A stretch of DNA of 64,000 bases from Setomelanomma holmii. Its lineage: Eukaryota > Ascomycota > Dothideomycetes > Pleosporales > Phaeosphaeriaceae. Below, one piece after another: positions 10,199-21,616 of this stretch. The stretch spans positions 156,980 to 220,979 of the forward strand of contig ML978207.1 of the NCBI GenBank assembly GCA_010015745.1, read 5' to 3'. Made by a program: the position numbers and the translations under genes. Numbering within the stretch: the first letter of the stretch is position 1; every line of letters starts with the position of its first letter. The notes under the pieces are model-generated. The model was given only the letters and a program-made list of their open reading frames with translations. It searched no databases and was not told the DNA's origin.

Positions 10199-11603
10199 AA
10201 GGGTCAACAAGAGGAACACCTTGGATGTTGCCGTGTCTCGTACAATTTCAAAATCAAGAACAAGCAGTATCCACAAACGTAACACTCTAATACTGATATG
10301 AGCTCCTTCGGCATGTGATCCAATGTGCAGGTCGTGTGAGGGAAATCGGGTGACCCACTTGGTCAGCCTCTACAGGAGATGTCTTACTCACCACAGGCCT
10401 TCTAGAAGCATACCTAGCGATCCAGAATATCTCCAAGAGCTTCTAGTAGTCGTTGACGTTCGTTAGTAGGAAAACAACATTCCGCATCAAACAGCCGACG
10501 AAGCCTCAAACATACGTAAGACCACAGTTCATTGTGCAGAACCAACGAGATGTCATAAGTCGCCGTTCACACGACTCGCACCATGATTCTCGACCCTCTC
10601 AGCCTGCGCCGGAGGAAACGTTCCGCGCCGCGACCAATCCTGGCATGCCTACACTATGTGATGAAACAACAACAAAGAAGCCTTCGAACCTCGACCTCGG
10701 CACATCACCAACTCAGCAAGATCGCACAATAAATGACATGTCACATGCCACAGTCTTGACCAATCTTGGGCAATTGCCGGCACTCCGGGCAATCCTCCTT
10801 CCTTGAGCAGCATCGTCATCTTAATCTGGAGCTCTTTTTGTCCGTCTTGGCGATGGTGCGACTCTCGAACAAAGAAACTCTGGCCCGTAAGAAGGAGCCG
10901 GTGGATTGCGGCAGACAACCAGGTTTTTGAACTGACTCGACTACTCGTCGGTGCTGTCGTCCCGACGAAGAGGACGAGTGGAAATTTCCAGGAGGCCAGA
11001 ACTTACATTTGTGATGTTGTCGGGGGTACGGTAGTGTACGATGCCTGGAAGTGTCGGATGTTGGAACAAAGAGAAAAGGTGGAAATTGTAAGTCTGACAT
11101 GTTTGTGAGCGTGCTGACGAGTGCTTCGGCAGCATGGCTCCGTCTTCTTGTTGTTCATTGCGAGATTATGAGCGTCGTCTTGCAGGTTATATGAAGTCGG
11201 CGGCGTGAAGGTGTCGGAGGTTCGCTCCTCTTCACGGAGGAACGAGCGTACTAGATCGAGATGAGTTAGCTTCTTTCCCTTTGTGACCATAATGTGACCT
11301 AATTGGGACAACTTTTCCCTCAGTGCCGAGGATGTGGTTATCCTTCCGCCACCCGCAACGCCCTTGACAGTGCTGGTCTATCGAGAGGCTTACTGAATGA
11401 ATCCCTTGGCGCGGAGACGAACGGAAAACCGCGTGTTCGTTGGTCGCCGTTGTACCAGTCCTGCTAAATGACATCAAATCTTCCTAAGCAGCGCCATGAT
11501 TTGAATACCCGTAAGCACAAAGCGGACCTGTGGTATAAGTTGCCATCTCATCCTCGCTACGTCAACCACTATTCCAGACCCAGACAGCCGGGACGACACA
11601 AAC
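10199..11603. other. Intergenic between the two paralogues
   Basis: Short frames occur on both strands, but they overlap each other, lack coding-like wobble and have no recognisable domain. I see no transposon termini. The 3' half should contain the promoter of the gene at 11604. Confidence 0.4.
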
Positions 11604-12434
11604 ATGGCCGCGGACACATTCATCCAACCACAACAAAATATGGCATATCGGCGAGGGAGGAAACCCACTTCAGGGGCCAACGACCTCAATCAAGTCTTCG
11701 ACAACGTCAAAGTTTTTCAGGATCTGCTCCGTTTTCAGCAGGATCCTAGCGACATCGATCCGGCAGTCAGTGTGGTACAAGAATATGCCCGCGCAGTTCG
11801 CCTCCTCTACATCAAGACCCGATGGTCAAAGCTCGGTCTCGCGGACTGGCATGCCGAGATGAGGATCCTGCTCTGTGCCCGGGAATCAGCATTTATGGGT
11901 CTCGACATCTGGGAGCCACTGGATGATTTCTTCGATACATACGTCTTCGAGATGGAGGTGCAGCCAATGCAATCATTAGACGCCAGGGGGAGAAAACTCG
12001 TGAAGCGTGGACTGTTGAGACAGCTGCAGGACGCTGCATTACGGGAATTGGAAGCTTGCCGTCGGCTCTTGTGCGACTTGCCGGGAGACAAACTGTCGAA
12101 TTGGCGATCGCTAGACAGCAAGTTGCTCGCTTTCAAGAAGAAAGCATGGGACGAGTGCGAAAAGCGAGGAAGTCTCTGCTTGGAACCAATAGATGAGGTT
12201 GCGAATGCCAATATACCCACAAAATCCAACAACGAGGTCGCCGCCGCCGTCAAGGTTGAGAATAACGTCAACCACATGGCGACTCTGCCAGTACAAACGA
12301 CCCACACACAAGGGAAATACCATGTCCTGCTCCCACAGGAACCGCAGGAGAACAATCATGCGTACGTGCAGCGCGTCAACAGCTTCGCACCTGCACCCAT
12401 GCTACACATGCTACACATGCAGCTTCGCATCTGA
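11604..12434 (+). CDS. Unknown protein, paralogue of the gene at 9318
   Basis: Single-exon frame from ATG 11604, 276 residues, no recognised domain. It shares with the gene at 9318-10198 the pattern DWHAEMRILLCARESAFMGL plus DIWEPLDDFFDTYV, and the later block ELEACRRLLCDLPGDKLS plus DECEKRGSLCLEPIDE. Spacing between the blocks is similar in both. The N-terminal 35 residues and C-terminal 70 residues are polar and not conserved between the copies. The last ten codons carry a small duplication (MLHM repeated). The protein is helical with no signal peptide. Divergence between the copies is high, so the duplication is old. Confidence 0.65.
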   Translation: MAADTFIQPQQNMAYRRGRKPTSGANDLNQVFDNVKVFQDLLRFQQDPSDIDPAVSVVQEYARAVRLLYIKTRWSKLGLADWHAEMRILLCARESAFMGLDIWEPLDDFFDTYVFEMEVQPMQSLDARGRKLVKRGLLRQLQDAALRELEACRRLLCDLPGDKLSNWRSLDSKLLAFKKKAWDECEKRGSLCLEPIDEVANANIPTKSNNEVAAAVKVENNVNHMATLPVQTTHTQGKYHVLLPQEPQENNHAYVQRVNSFAPAPMLHMLHMQLRI

Positions 12435-14410
12435 AAAGGTCGGACAGGAGGAAACTAACATGATACCAACGAAGACAAAAGAAAGACGCACAACATGTGT
12501 TGATAATGGACGGGAAGCTGACGAAGAACGAAAGGCTGCGGCCGATGCAAATAGACGAAAGCATTCAAAAGTATTTCTAGCTGCTTTAAAGAATGCTGTG
12601 TTATTGTTACCTTATTTCTCCTTCATGTATTGGACAGACTCTCGATGCATTGCTTACCACAGCAGGAGCTATTCAGTGACTGTAAGTGCAGCGCATCTGC
12701 TGGGTTGGAGCTTTGCATGCTCGAAGCAGACGAGGAAGAGGAAAGATCATCATGAGACAAATGAAAGAAGATGCTAATCGCTTACCTATAATAAAGTCCA
12801 TCAGACAGCCAAGCGAAGCCCATCGCAACTCCCGAGCCCCAAGCACGAGCCGCCCACGCCATCGATCACCAACACGGAAATACCCAATCAAACCTCACCA
12901 TCGAATCTGCTCCAACAAGCCGGCTTCAAGTCTCATGACTCATATTCCACCAGCATGAGCCTCACCGCCACGTCTTCTAATCTGGCTAAACGCAAGTCAA
13001 CTCAACCCACATCGCTCTCGCCAAAACTCCTCGCCAATCCCGGCCGCACAGACACATCCCAACCGTCGATTCAGCCTTACAGCGCCCAGATCAGCGCGCG
13101 CACATCACTCTCCAAGCGAAGCGAGACCTGCATCTGCGCCAAGGTGCGAAAGTGGCAGAGGCGTGATTGGCTGCGACACTGAGAATTTTATATGGAGTGT
13201 CTTGGTATGAGCTGGATTTGAGGTCGAGCCTTGGGTACTCCATGGCGAGGATCATTGCAGGATCATTGATCAGGGTGAATAGTTGAACAAGGGTGAGTGA
13301 GTTGGGTGTGGCCTCGCAGCAGTTGGCGATGAAAATGTTGACATGGTAAATTACGCAGGCTTGTGCAGAATGCACGTTCTTACAACACCAGTTTACGATG
13401 CTTCAAGGATCAACTTCGTATGCGGACTTCGTCCATGCCGCCGTCAAGCCAACCAAGTCCCACACAACCCGGTACAATTACGCAAACCCTTTGCAATGCA
13501 TCTAGATTGCATGCAACCATGGAACCATCACCCAAAATCCTGCCCAAAGATCCCATTGCGGCTCTCGCCTCGCCAAACACTCGCGCATGGCGAATCGCGA
13601 ATCCCATCCCGCCTCTAACCTGATTGCAACCCGTTTCGCGTCCCTCGCCCGTTCAAAAAATTTCACGACGTGAGACTCAGCTTCGTCTCCCATGATCCAG
13701 CCCTATGCTCCCAAGGTCGTGGTGCAACGTGTATCACGCTAACTCAACCCCGCGGAATTTAGGTCGGCGCCATCGTTGTGTGGAGGGCTGAAAGCTGGCG
13801 TGCGCTAATGCATTCGTTGGCGAGGAAACGCCGTAGTGTTGTGGACTTATCATGCGCTGCGCGCGCTTGAGCTTCAGGTGTGTAGACTAGTTTGCATAAT
13901 CGTTAGGCTGCGCTGGCTGGACTTGCACTGCATGCAGACGGGGCGCGCGACGAGGCTGCAAGTACCTGCGTACCTACAGTAGTGTCTTGAGTGTCTTGAG
14001 ACGGTAGAAAATTGAACTGATTTATCGCAATGTCGGAATTTCTTTCGCGAAGAGGGCAAGACATGGTACGAGGGTTGTGGAGTCTGGGCCTTGGGACAAT
14101 GGTTGGAGAGTATGGTTGTGTTGTGTCATTAGTGATGCTTTGATCTATGTACCTAGTGGTAGGTGGTTTGAGGAAGACAACGAATGGAATGCTGAAGGGT
14201 ATAGTGCTGGGTGACCTGCATCACCATGCCGTGTGTCCATTTTCATGCTAAACGCCGTGACCGCGCTAGGCGGCGTAAGATATGCCTCGAGTAAACTTTA
14301 TCCTCATGCGCGAATGTACAGTAGTCGGCTTTTGTAATGCTGGAGTGTAAAGACAGCGATGCAATCATCCTCGACCATGCTAGTGGTACTACAATAATGT
14401 TGTTCGTTGT
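12435..14410. other. Gene-poor interval
   Basis: About 2 kb without a gene I can support. Several overlapping frames of 60-95 codons occur on both strands around 12.9-13.6 kb, but they shadow one another and resemble no known protein. The right end should hold the 3' untranslated region of the MIF-domain gene. Confidence 0.4.
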
Positions 14411-15583
14411 TCATCGACGAAAGACACTCATGAAGCTCTTTCGCTTGCCGATTTCCTTGGTTGGCCTGTCCTTGGAAACGGGAGGTGGAGCAAGTCCCAC
14501 GTTAGAGTTGGATCTCTTCGCGAACTTGGGCATCAGCGGCTCCGACTTCTTCTCGCTCACTCTGCGCTCAACCTCGATTCCCTTCTCGTCGACGGCTACT
14601 CCGGAGTCGCGACCATCGCTAGGAATCGCAGGGGTGATGACTGCTCTTGTGGTGGTGTTAGCCTTGGATGAGTTGCGAGAAAGCTGGATGCTACTCTTCG
14701 CTTTGGAGACGGCAGACTTCCGCGAGCTCTTTGTAATAGCTCGCTTCAATCCTGTGCCAGTCTCCTCTGCTTGTTGTCGCTCCAGCCGCTCGATCTCTCC
14801 AAGGATGGTCATGCCATTAGTGGCGAGGCTCTCTTCAGGGATCGGGACGAACTTGATGATACCCCGGTCAGGTGTCACACCAATTGACTCAGACATGAAT
14901 TGCTGGATCAGGGCGGCGTTACGCTTGTTCGTGGTGGGCTGCAGCTGCACTGGAAGAGCGTTGATGACGAGGACGTATGTGGGTTCGAAAGAGCCGCCGA
15001 GCAGCAGGCATGCTGAGTGGTTGACCGTTATCATGATAGAGGCTTCTGGGCGTTGATATCTGGTTGAGAGGTGGTGCGAAAGGTCGGTGACAAGGGTGTA
15101 CTCGTCCTTGATCTGCCTTTGGTTAGCATCCTGTAAAAGTGTGGAGCATCGCAGAGATTAGGAACCTACAATAACGTTGGTGCGCAACTCAGCGATAATG
15201 GGAGCATCCTTGGTCACGCGCTCACGCGCCGACGATGCAATCCCGTCTTTGTATGAGAATGAATCCTCGTAGTACTGTGCGCGCGAGCGGGAGGTTATGG
15301 GTCGCAGGTCACCTAGGCTGTCACCAGTGGTGCCGCGAGTAATCGGCCGCAGATGCCTTGCACCATCGTTTGCAAGCTGCTCCGACTCTTGGACTGATCG
15401 TGGTGATGATGCAAATGAGAACTGTGAAGGTGATGGCGAGAGTTGCTCTCCAGCTACTTTGGGCGATAGCAGCTGTGCGCCTGCCTGCTTAGGAAAAGCA
15501 TTATTGCCCGACTGGGTTGAGGTGGACGACGGCCTGGACATCTTGGTCTGCGTCGAGATTGAGTTGTTGACCGAGTGCGGCAT
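14411..15583 (-). CDS. MIF/tautomerase-superfamily protein with long tails
   Basis: A macrophage migration inhibitory factor (MIF) domain protein of 371 residues. Exon 1 is 15583-15170 and exon 2 is 15112-14411. The 57-nt intron begins GTAGGT, has a GCTAAC branch site and ends CAG, and it joins LRTNVI to IKDEYTLVTDL. The first 125 residues are Ser/Pro-rich and disordered. The MIF fold runs from about residue 127 (APIIAELRTNV) to about 255 and includes SACLLLGGSFEPTYVLVI and ESIGVTPDRGIIKF, the usual MIF strand patterns. A basic, Ser-rich tail with RKSFMSVFRR at the end follows. Animal MIF uses a free N-terminal proline as catalytic base. Here the matching Pro is internal, so tautomerase activity is doubtful unless the tail is removed. 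Confidence 0.85.
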
Positions 15584-18353
15584 GACGTCGAACCAGGAAA
15601 ATACGAAGATGAGGAGTGAGGATATATGTGAATTCCGAAATGACGACCGGGAGTGTTTGTTTGGCTGGTGAGGGGAGCCGCAAATTCCTCAGGACGATCT
15701 TGGACTGGATCGCCGCAAAGATATGGCGAAGGACAATCGCTGTGTAACGTGTCGGTGCGCGGATCCCAGAGCGGCTGCTTTATCTATTGCTGGGGGTGGT
15801 ATTGGCTGCGGTGGCGCTGGTTATCTTCAGTCGATATCGCAGTGGAGTTGTGGATGGGAAAGTGTAGCGGCAGCTGAAGGTCAGATAGGGAACGCTCTTT
15901 CCTTCTTGGAGTCTCGACGCAGGTTGAATTCACCACTCAAGCAGGAGCGGCACGGCCATCTTCATGTAGTGCCACACTGATTGCCAACATCTCCAAGCGA
16001 CTAGGCCTAGTCGACTGTCCGTACGACAGCTTCGAGACACACACCGACCAGGGTGTACTCACATCTGGTCTGGCGGGCGTCGACGTTGTCCAAAGCGCCT
16101 TAGTCTATCTGCATTTGGCGCAGCGTCCACACGCTGGCGGAGGCGGAGCGCTGCTATCGGCCACTCCTTCGACGTCCCAGCGACTACCAACGCAGCCGCA
16201 GCTGCTAGCTAAGCAGCCTTTTTCCAAACTTATCGCGCGTCTCCGGTCATCCGCCATACTCAGAGGCGCCAATTATCATTATCTGCATCCAGCTGCAAAC
16301 GTATCTCGTTATAGTTTTGCTAGGTGCCGAACACCGCTGCTCTGCGAGCGGGCATTATCACTCAAAATTTCGGAGGCCGCGCACCTGGGCAGCACTACAC
16401 ACACCGCAATGTGTTTGGCCGAGAGTCTAGTGTATGGTCTGACCATCGCGGTTGATGCATCCCTTCCCGCGCCTGGAGAACCCTGAGCAAAGTCCAGATG
16501 CCTTATCCTGTCGCCCGCCAGGCTCGTACAGGTGTCCAGATCCCGCACAAGGTCGCACGTGAATGACAATCCGGCACGAACCGAGATCAAACACAGAAGC
16601 AACGCCGAGGTTCTTACGGCTCATCGTGACCACAGAGGCGGCTACAAGCTAATCGAGAAAGGTGCAGGTCACTTGCGTCACCACTTAGAGGTCATCTACC
16701 AATATTATTCCTTTGTTCAATGCCACGGTCATCGATCAGCTCATGTACCGTTGAATGCAGGTACTAGTTTGCAATTTCTGGAGGCCTCGACCGCAGCGTT
16801 GGATCGCAGGAATTGTTGGGGTTTAATTTCAGGCACATGTCGAATCGCATCTCACACAGGTATCGTTCGGCGGGTCGTATCTCAGCTCCTGTTTCCCAAA
16901 CAGTACTGAAGTAGTTCGTGTCTTCGCTTCCTTATCATCAGCATTGAAATCCCACTGTGGCTTCTGAAGCATTTCCAGATCCACAATTACCCGCAAATCA
17001 TGATCGATTTCCTTTTCACAAATCAAACGTAGCCTCAACACCATGGAGGCCTGTTTAGGCGGCCACTAGATTCACAAATACACATGAGTGCCAATCGTAA
17101 TTCGCGGACAGCCATCTTGCAGCCTTCAATTTCTCCTTCATCTCGCAGCTGCAACGATCCTTTGCCTGTACCACGGCGCACGCATTACCGGCGCATGCAC
17201 GTCAAACCCCTTCTGAAGGGTGGATCTGCTACCAACGTCGTGTAACTACTTGGCCTGCTAGCTGCCCAGAGCACAAAGGGGGCATCTCATTTCCCAACGG
17301 TTGGTTGTAGCTTCAGCGTTCACAAGGTCCAACGGCCTCGTATTTGATTGGGAACAGCCTCTCCGCGCCACTTCCGCCAGAGGCTGCACTGGTGCTGTGC
17401 TCAACCTCCCAAATGCGCTCCGATGGTGGAGTGTCATTGTGACACCAGACGCTGCAGCCGCCTGCATAAAGCGGTCCGCGTTCAGGCCTCCCAATTCTCG
17501 TGGTCATAGTCACTTTGCGGATAAAAGCACGTTGTTGCCTCAGAGGTTTGATGCCTTGGGGTCTTGTTGGCGATCTCACGCGATATTGCAGAATTGCTAA
17601 TTATTGTTCCCCCGAAATGGATCTTGATCCTAGCGCATTTCTGCAAAGAGCAAACTCGTATATTATACTTCGCTGTGGCAGTGCCTTCGGCCCATTGCAA
17701 TCCTTCAGGACTCTTGCAACCCGGATACAACAGATATGCTTGCATCACGCAGACTCAAAGTTCGACTTTATACCGAACTAGGTAGGTCTGTATGCCGCCG
17801 CATCAGCATGCTTAGGGCAGAGGAGGATAAGTCAGCGAATACGAAGGTACATAGATAGCTCGATGCGCTTTATGCCCTCCATCCGAGCCCCCTTGTTGGA
17901 CGCAGCGACTCACTACTTATGCCCTCTTTTGGGAGAGGCTCACGAATGATGGAGACATCGTATCGTAATATTGGCATTCTGCCGTGTCAAGCTATCAGGC
18001 GTCCGGCACCCCAATGCTTCAACTGCGAGCTAGCAATCGTATATTGCAACGCGGCGTGATGCTACAGATTCGTAGTGGCTTTTCGGACGATGAGCATCAT
18101 GATTCCGAGGTGAGCGAGTTGGGATGAAGTATGTCGCGAACACAAGCTCAGTGAAGCGAATCTCTCCGCTGTCGCATGAGATGGTCTTCGTCTGAGAAGA
18201 CATCAGACTGCTGTATGTAGACAACATAGGCAAGCAAAGGAAGGTGACGTAGAGGTCATGTGAGGACGTGAACGTGTTAGGGTGAAGCTCGCGCTGCGAT
18301 AAACACGCCCTCGGCACCCCACCACCATCATTCAATCACCGAACACATCGACC
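15584..18353. other. Long gene-poor interval with one coding-like stretch
   Basis: Most of this 2.8 kb shows nothing I can support. The exception is 15878-16486 on the plus strand, where about 200 codons are open and the first half has strongly C-biased third positions (segment VDCPYDSFETHTDQGVLTSG). It has no ATG at its head and no domain I recognise, so it could be an exon of an unresolved gene or a relic. From 16.5 to 18.3 kb I see only short overlapping frames. Confidence 0.35.
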
Positions 18354-18896
18354 ATGCCACCAAAGAACGCCGCCGCCGCCAATTCTGCGCGTCGAAATGG
18401 GCCTCAATTCAAACCACCAAGACCAGTGAACGCGCCAACACAGGCTTCCGCAACCGCGCAACGCGCCCCAGCCACGAAGAAGACCACAGCCAGTGGCGCG
18501 CGTCCTGCCTTCCAGCGCGCCACGGAGATTGTATCATCCGAAGACGAGCAAGAAGAAGATGCTGAAGACGAAGATATCGACGATGACGACCTCATGGAGA
18601 TAGACGCACCCACACGCGACACCAGAACAGCGCAACCCGCATCCTCGATGTCAAACCCCATACCTGCAGCGCTGCTTGCACGACTGCTCTATGAGAACTT
18701 TGAGGATTCGAACACGCAGATACAGAAGGGCGCAATGAACTTGGTGGGCAAGTACATGGAGATTTTCGTTCGCGAGGCGTTCGCCAGGGCGAAGAATGAG
18801 CGCGAGATGGGCCTCAGGGCTGGAGGTATATCGGATGGATTCTTGCAAGTGGAGGACTTAGAGAAGTTGGCGCCGCAGTTGGTACTTGACTTTTGA
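18354..18896 (+). CDS. mhf2: CENP-X / MHF2 histone-fold protein
   Basis: Homologue of CENP-X (MHF2), the small histone-fold partner of CENP-S (MHF1). The pair binds DNA at the inner kinetochore and with FANCM/Mph1-type helicases at stalled forks. The single exon encodes 180 residues. The first 100 are a disordered, basic-then-acidic tail with an Asp/Glu run (SSEDEQEEDAEDEDIDDDDL). The conserved fold follows from IPAALLARLLYENFEDSNTQ through KYMEIFVREAFARA to the diagnostic ending FLQVEDLEKLAPQLVLDF. CENP-X is usually about 80 residues, so the N-terminal extension is unusual in length, though fungal members often have one. The segment after REAFARAKNE carries a short insert (MGLRAGG) before the last helix. 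Confidence 0.9.
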   Translation: MPPKNAAAANSARRNGPQFKPPRPVNAPTQASATAQRAPATKKTTASGARPAFQRATEIVSSEDEQEEDAEDEDIDDDDLMEIDAPTRDTRTAQPASSMSNPIPAALLARLLYENFEDSNTQIQKGAMNLVGKYMEIFVREAFARAKNEREMGLRAGGISDGFLQVEDLEKLAPQLVLDF

Positions 18897-20149
18897 GTCG
18901 AGATTGTGGTGAGGAGGCTCTGGAGGAGTGACATATACGATCTATGACCTTGCATTCGACATCACGACATGAGCTTGACGAAGCATACTTCACACGCCAA
19001 CGGCGCGCGGGTACAGACGCGACGCGTCAGTTCTGCCTGTCATCGTAGTCAATGGAGTACCCCGGCCGGCAGGCTCCCGCTGTCACCTCTCGCGGTTGTA
19101 TGCTATTCATAGACATCAACATCGATCATGATGTCGCGGATGCTGGCTTGCCGGTGCACTGATAGGAGGGCTGGACATGCTAGGCAACCAAAGCTATGCA
19201 TGCGATGAGTATTTACACCCCAGGCAATCATCCAAGGACTGCACTGAACAGAGAGGAACAAAACGCCGAGGTTTGACGGTATGGTACTGAAGTCAACTGG
19301 AGTTGTCTGGCCTCAGGTTGGCTATGAAACGCGACAGAACAATGGCTGGCTATCACCAAGAACATTAAACAATAAGATTTACACGGCATGAACACCAATT
19401 TTCAGAGATGACTCTCCAATTTCGCAAGCAATGTTTCCGTATGTCTGCCATGACGGGTTTGGTGTTCTTCCGATGCATGGTCGGGAAAGGGCGGCCTGAA
19501 GCATTCTCAAACCACGATGGAACAGGGAGCGCTTCGCAACCTCAATCTCCAAAACCTCGCCCTGCAACAGTCGCGCAACAGCACAATTACCAGCACCACC
19601 TCACGATAGGAGTGCTGCAACGAACGCACTTTCTCAAAGATGTGCAGCTTCGTTCGACGATCAATTTGGTACCAATATCGTCGCGTTGCAATGCGTTTGA
19701 GCAGTGTGCATCCGATGTTCTGTGGCAGCCCAATCGAGCCTCACAAACAGGGCGCGGTAAGCGAGCAGAAGCTGAAGCACACACAGCTTCTGAACATGTC
19801 GCAGAACGCCTGCCCATGTATCGGAATAGTAACTAACCGCCAGCTTGCCACCTGGGCAAAACGCAATGACCCTGCAATGCGAAGGTGCTGTTCATGCCTT
19901 AAGACGCCCTATAGGCCTCACTCAGGCGCACACTTCCTCTCTGCATCTGCTTCTGCTTCACGTTGTGCTGTCGCATTTCTTTCCATCGTTTCCTTCAGTC
20001 ACCACTACGGTCATTTACCTTCGTAATACCTGGCTAGCCCAGCTTAACGTAGAGCGCGAGTCGCCTATATCCATTCTCTCGCAGGTTGTCGACACATACT
20101 AGGAATTCACGAATCGCATTTCGAAAAGAAACACCACACGACCGTTAAA
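18897..20149. other. Intergenic
   Basis: About 1.25 kb without a supportable gene or repeat. The last 100 bases are the likely promoter and leader of the cupredoxin gene. Confidence 0.45.
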
Positions 20150-21072
20150 ATGTACTTCTCAAGATCAATCTTGGTGTCTGCCCTTATGGGTTTCGCCGCA
20201 GCAACGACACACTCCATCGCCGCATCCGAGTCTCTATTAGCATCCGCAACAAAATCAGCGTCGGGCAGTCTGTCCACGGGATCGTCCTCATCAGGCGCCA
20301 GTACAGCAGGCACGTTAAATACACACATCGTCCAGGTCGGAGGAGCCAACGGCTCACTGGAATTCTTCCCGAACAATGTTGTGGCGGCCGCCGGAGATCT
20401 CGTTCAGTTCCAGTTCCATCCTAAGGTAAGAAGTCTCATGTCGGCCATGCGAAGTTCAAAGTCTGACACACTATGCAGAATCACTCGGTAGTCCAGTCTA
20501 CCTTCGATCAACCCTGCCAACCCATTCAGAACATGATGCCCAACAAGACCGATGCCTTCTTCTCCGGCTTCATGCCCACCAATGCTTCGCTCGGTGCCAC
20601 AAAGAACGTTCTGACCTACACTGTCCGCGTAAAAGATACAAAGCCAGTATGGTTCTACTGCTCGCAGGCAAAGCATTGCCAGGCCGGCATGGTTGGTGCT
20701 ATCAACGCGTATGTTTATCGCCGTCATCATAGTTTTTATTATTATTAATACTAACATCGCCTCGATAGACCGCCCACTGGCAATAAGACAATGGCGGCCT
20801 TCATTGCGCTCGCTGCCACTGCAACAGAAAACCTCAGCCCTGGCCAAGCACCTGGCTCGCAAGCTGGCAACACTCCTCCAAGCCCACCTGGCTCCTCGTC
20901 AGCTGGCTCCTCGTCAGCTGGAAATGGTACTAGCGGCGGCAGCGGCAATACTCCTTCATCACCTTCCAGCTCAAGCCCGGCACAGCAGAGCGCCAATGTC
21001 GCAGCAAGCATCAGCAGCCAATCCTTCTTCAGCCTCGGTGCAGCAATGGCCGCAGCATTTGCCATCTTGTAG
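20150..21072 (+). CDS. Secreted GPI-type cupredoxin, Ser-rich
   Basis: Extracellular cupredoxin (plastocyanin-like) of 269 residues from three exons: 20150-20425, 20479-20708 and 20769-21072. Introns are GTAAGA...CAG (53 nt) and GTATGT...TAG (60 nt, with a TACTAAC branch site). A signal peptide covers residues 1-19 (VSALMGFAAATTHS). The copper-fold region has the expected type-1 ligand order: His in FQFHPKNHSV, then Cys and His in VWFYCSQAKHC, then Met in QAGMVGAIN. A Ser/Gly/Pro-rich stalk (about residues 195-245) and a hydrophobic C-terminus (FFSLGAAMAAAFAIL) fit a GPI anchor. Related fungal proteins sit in the cell wall; their role in copper binding or host contact is not established. The gene model is well supported by phase. 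Confidence 0.88.
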
Positions 21073-21616
21073 ACGATGAGGGCTACGCTTTATTTATTTT
21101 GCGGTTGCAGGAGAGCTGTAGGGACGCGTTTGTTAGATACCATTCTTCTGGTGATGACTGAGCTGGCTTGAGTAAAGATCAGGCCTTGGGATTCAGAGGC
21201 GTTTATGTAACCACCGTCCTGAGGACGAGAGGGCTGTTTGCGAACCCAAAGAAGATAGCGATTAATGTAACGTTGCATATCATACATCTTAGCTTGTTGA
21301 AGTGGTAAAGCTCCGGGAGTACCACCTGGGTAGTGCTGAGCCGTGCGAGCGCTTACGTGACGTACGCACCATGCACCCCACACTTCCATCCAGCCGTCCC
21401 ACTTGCTTCTTCCCACTCCACGTGCAACGGCCCAGCGAACCACCAACGAGCGCAACACACCACAATGGCGAACCCCGCAGCCGTTCACAGGCCGGGCGCC
21501 GCTGCCATTCTATCGTCCGAAGTGATGCGGGACGGGATGTCTTGCAGCACGTTCGACGTCGCGCATAGGATCTCTTTTCCATCGCACCCTCACTCAGCTT
21601 GTTCGGCCTCTCATGA
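21073..21616. other. Intergenic
   Basis: Short overlapping frames on both strands only. An ATG at 21464 opens a 51-codon frame (MANPAAVHRPGAAAIL) that ends just before the APH-family gene and might be its first exon, but I could not place splice sites. Confidence 0.35.

Noticed and set aside
10453..11477. Candidate small genes between the two paralogues
   Set aside because: Short frames on both strands with no consistent wobble bias, domain or splice structure.
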